In this document: one piece after another, positions 4,774-5,370 of the stretch
How the letters are laid out: every line of letters begins with the position of its first letter
Position numbering within the stretch: the stretch's first letter is position 1
Assembly (NCBI GenBank): GCA_964650085.1
Contig: CAZYSE010000063.1
Location: forward strand, 1-5,370
Reading direction: 5' to 3'
Source: KLAP211 sp964650085
GTDB lineage: Bacteria; Patescibacteriota; Dojkabacteria; J137
Length of the DNA stretch: 5,370 nucleotides
The notes under the pieces: generated by a model
Told to the model about the DNA's origin: nothing
Seen by the model: the letters and a program-made list of their open reading frames with translations, nothing else
The model's database searches: none
Translations under genes and position numbers: made by a program

Positions 4774-5112
4774 TTAATCAGGCATTACAGCGAATAAAAC
4801 TCCACTCACAAGAGATAAAACGACTCCAAATAATAGAGCCGCAACAAATCCTGTTACTACGAATCCAGGAACTATAGCTCCTGTTAACATAACTAACAAC
4901 GCAGTTATTACGAAACTAAATAACCCTAAGGTCAAAATATTTACTGGAAGGGTTAAGAAAGTTAGTATTGGTCGTATAAAAGCATTTACTACCGCTAGGA
5001 CAACAGCAACAACTAGAGCAGCAAAAAATCCATCAACAGCAACTCCTGGGATAATGTAAGCAGCTATCAAAACAGCCACAGCACTTAAAACAAGATTTAT
5101 GAGTATTTTCAT
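4774..5112 (-). CDS. Phage-holin-4-2-like (PF04020-type) four-helix membrane protein
   Basis: The product has 112 very hydrophobic residues with four predicted membrane helices at about 2-22, 28-48, 57-79 and 86-109. It shows the pattern of the family named after a mycobacterial phage holin: NAFIRPIL (43-50), LTLPVNILTLGLFSFVI (53-69) and IVPGFVVTGF (80-89). Members are widespread chromosomal proteins in bacteria that carry no phage. No lysis role should be read into the name, and no endolysin or other phage gene is near. The two halves look duplicated: PG-x2-V-x-GF-x-AAL at 22-33 recurs at 82-93. It should sit in the cytoplasmic membrane; its function is unknown. It is monocistronic, with a near-consensus promoter and a strong terminator. 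The leader holds AAGAGG too far upstream (about 30 bases) to act as a ribosome binding site. The family assignment is confident. Confidence 0.92.
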   Translation of the reverse strand: MKILINLVLSAVAVLIAAYIIPGVAVDGFFAALVVAVVLAVVNAFIRPILTFLTLPVNILTLGLFSFVITALLVMLTGAIVPGFVVTGFVAALLFGVVLSLVSGVLFAVMPD

Positions 5113-5151
5113 TTATTCTATTTAACAAATAAAGTAAAACCTCTTAAACTC

Positions 5152-5180
5152 ATTATAGATAATAATTGCAGGGGTTTCAA
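5152..5180 (-). promoter_or_regulatory. Near-consensus sigma70 promoter of the membrane-protein gene
   Basis: TTGAAA (5180-5175, five of six) and a perfect TATAAT (5157-5152) are separated by exactly 17 bases on the minus strand, predicting a start near 5145 and a leader of about 33 bases. It is the best promoter in the window. Confidence 0.75.
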
Positions 5181-5188
5181 GCTAATCT

Positions 5189-5216
5189 CAAACCGCTTTA
5201 TCGCAAAAGGTTTTTT
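5189..5216. other. Weak hairpin after the VOC gene, possible terminator
   Basis: AAACC (about 5190-5194) can pair with GGTTT (5209-5213), with partial inner pairing of TTT and AAA. A T run (5211-5216) follows on the plus strand only. On the minus strand, where the VOC gene ends, the hairpin overlaps the stop codon region and is followed by TTTGAG. It is a poor terminator for that gene, and no plus-strand gene is seen to end here. Confidence 0.2.
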
Positions 5217-5370
5217 ATAAATTTGCGTACAAATCTATTTTGTATCCATCGGGATCTTGAACGATTGCGTAATGTTGCCCCCAAAATGCGTCCCATGGCT
5301 CTTTAAACACGGTAAAGCCTGCAGACTTAAGAGTTTCTACTACTTGATCTACTTCTGTTGCAGAATCGTA
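5215..5370 (-). CDS. VOC (glyoxalase / bleomycin-resistance fold) protein, C-terminal end
   Basis: Only the last 51 residues are inside the window, ending at a TAA (5217-5215); the start lies beyond the right edge. The fragment has the typical end of a vicinal-oxygen-chelate module: a helix (ATEVDQVVETLKSAGF), a strand with EPWDAFWGQHYAIV, then DPDGYKIDLYA, the conserved DPDG turn and last strand. In metal-dependent members an acidic residue in this last strand binds the metal; here the place is held by D in IDLY. The WG-x-HYA pattern is common in the broad group annotated as glyoxalase/bleomycin-resistance/dioxygenase superfamily proteins, whose substrates are mostly unknown. Proteins of this type usually have about 115-130 residues, so roughly the N-terminal half is missing. 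The fold is confident; the substrate cannot be given. Confidence 0.9.
   Translation of the reverse strand, partial: YDSATEVDQVVETLKSAGFTVFKEPWDAFWGQHYAIVQDPDGYKIDLYANL

Noticed and set aside
4774..5112. Prophage lysis gene
   Set aside because: The family name contains holin, but members are ordinary chromosomal proteins. No endolysin, structural phage gene or integrase is present in the window.
1..5370. Alternative genetic code (UGA recoded), as in some Patescibacteria
   Set aside because: All visible genes end in TAA or TAG, but five stops are too few to argue from. No gene needs an in-frame TGA to be intact.

Overview
This is an AT-rich bacterial window read with the standard bacterial code. 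All five visible stop codons are TAA or TAG. It carries six protein genes, two of them cut by the window edges, and one tRNA gene. Start regions have little or no Shine-Dalgarno sequence, and one gene appears to be leaderless. Small unlinked housekeeping-like genes, a tRNA without an encoded CCA end, a TTG start and short-period intergenic repeats would fit a Patescibacteria/Saccharibacteria-like genome. That taxonomic guess is weak, because no marker gene is present.

Layout from left to right. Positions 1-816 (minus) hold the N-terminal 272 residues of an unrecognised protein, here called paralog A. A compact divergent promoter region (817-911) separates it from a plus-strand SRPBCC/AHSA1-like gene (912-1349). 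An unusual hairpin-rich spacer (1350-1436) lies between that gene and a convergent ABC-F ATPase gene (1437-3002, minus). The 348-bp spacer upstream of the ABC-F gene holds its sigma70-type promoter with a 5'-leader hairpin, eight perfect copies of GGGCTTT, a 14-bp-period direct repeat, and a structured relic that copies the 3' half of the adjacent tRNA. A tRNA-Gln(UUG) gene follows (3351-3421, minus). Then come a second unrecognised protein, paralog B (3495-4640, minus, TTG start), a factor-independent terminator (4720-4747), a four-helix membrane protein of the phage-holin-4-2 type (4774-5112, minus) and the C-terminal end of a VOC/glyoxalase-fold protein (5215-5370, minus).

The most noteworthy observation is that the two unrecognised proteins, 2.7 kb apart, are paralogs. 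They align almost without gaps over about 200 residues and share an N-terminal winged-helix-like segment ending in a C-x-G-G motif, followed by the block YLD-x2-[VI]-W-x-R. They look like a lineage-specific family of putative DNA-binding proteins with an unknown second domain. The genes do not form one operon: each has its own promoter-like sequence. A shared function is inferred only for the two paralogs.
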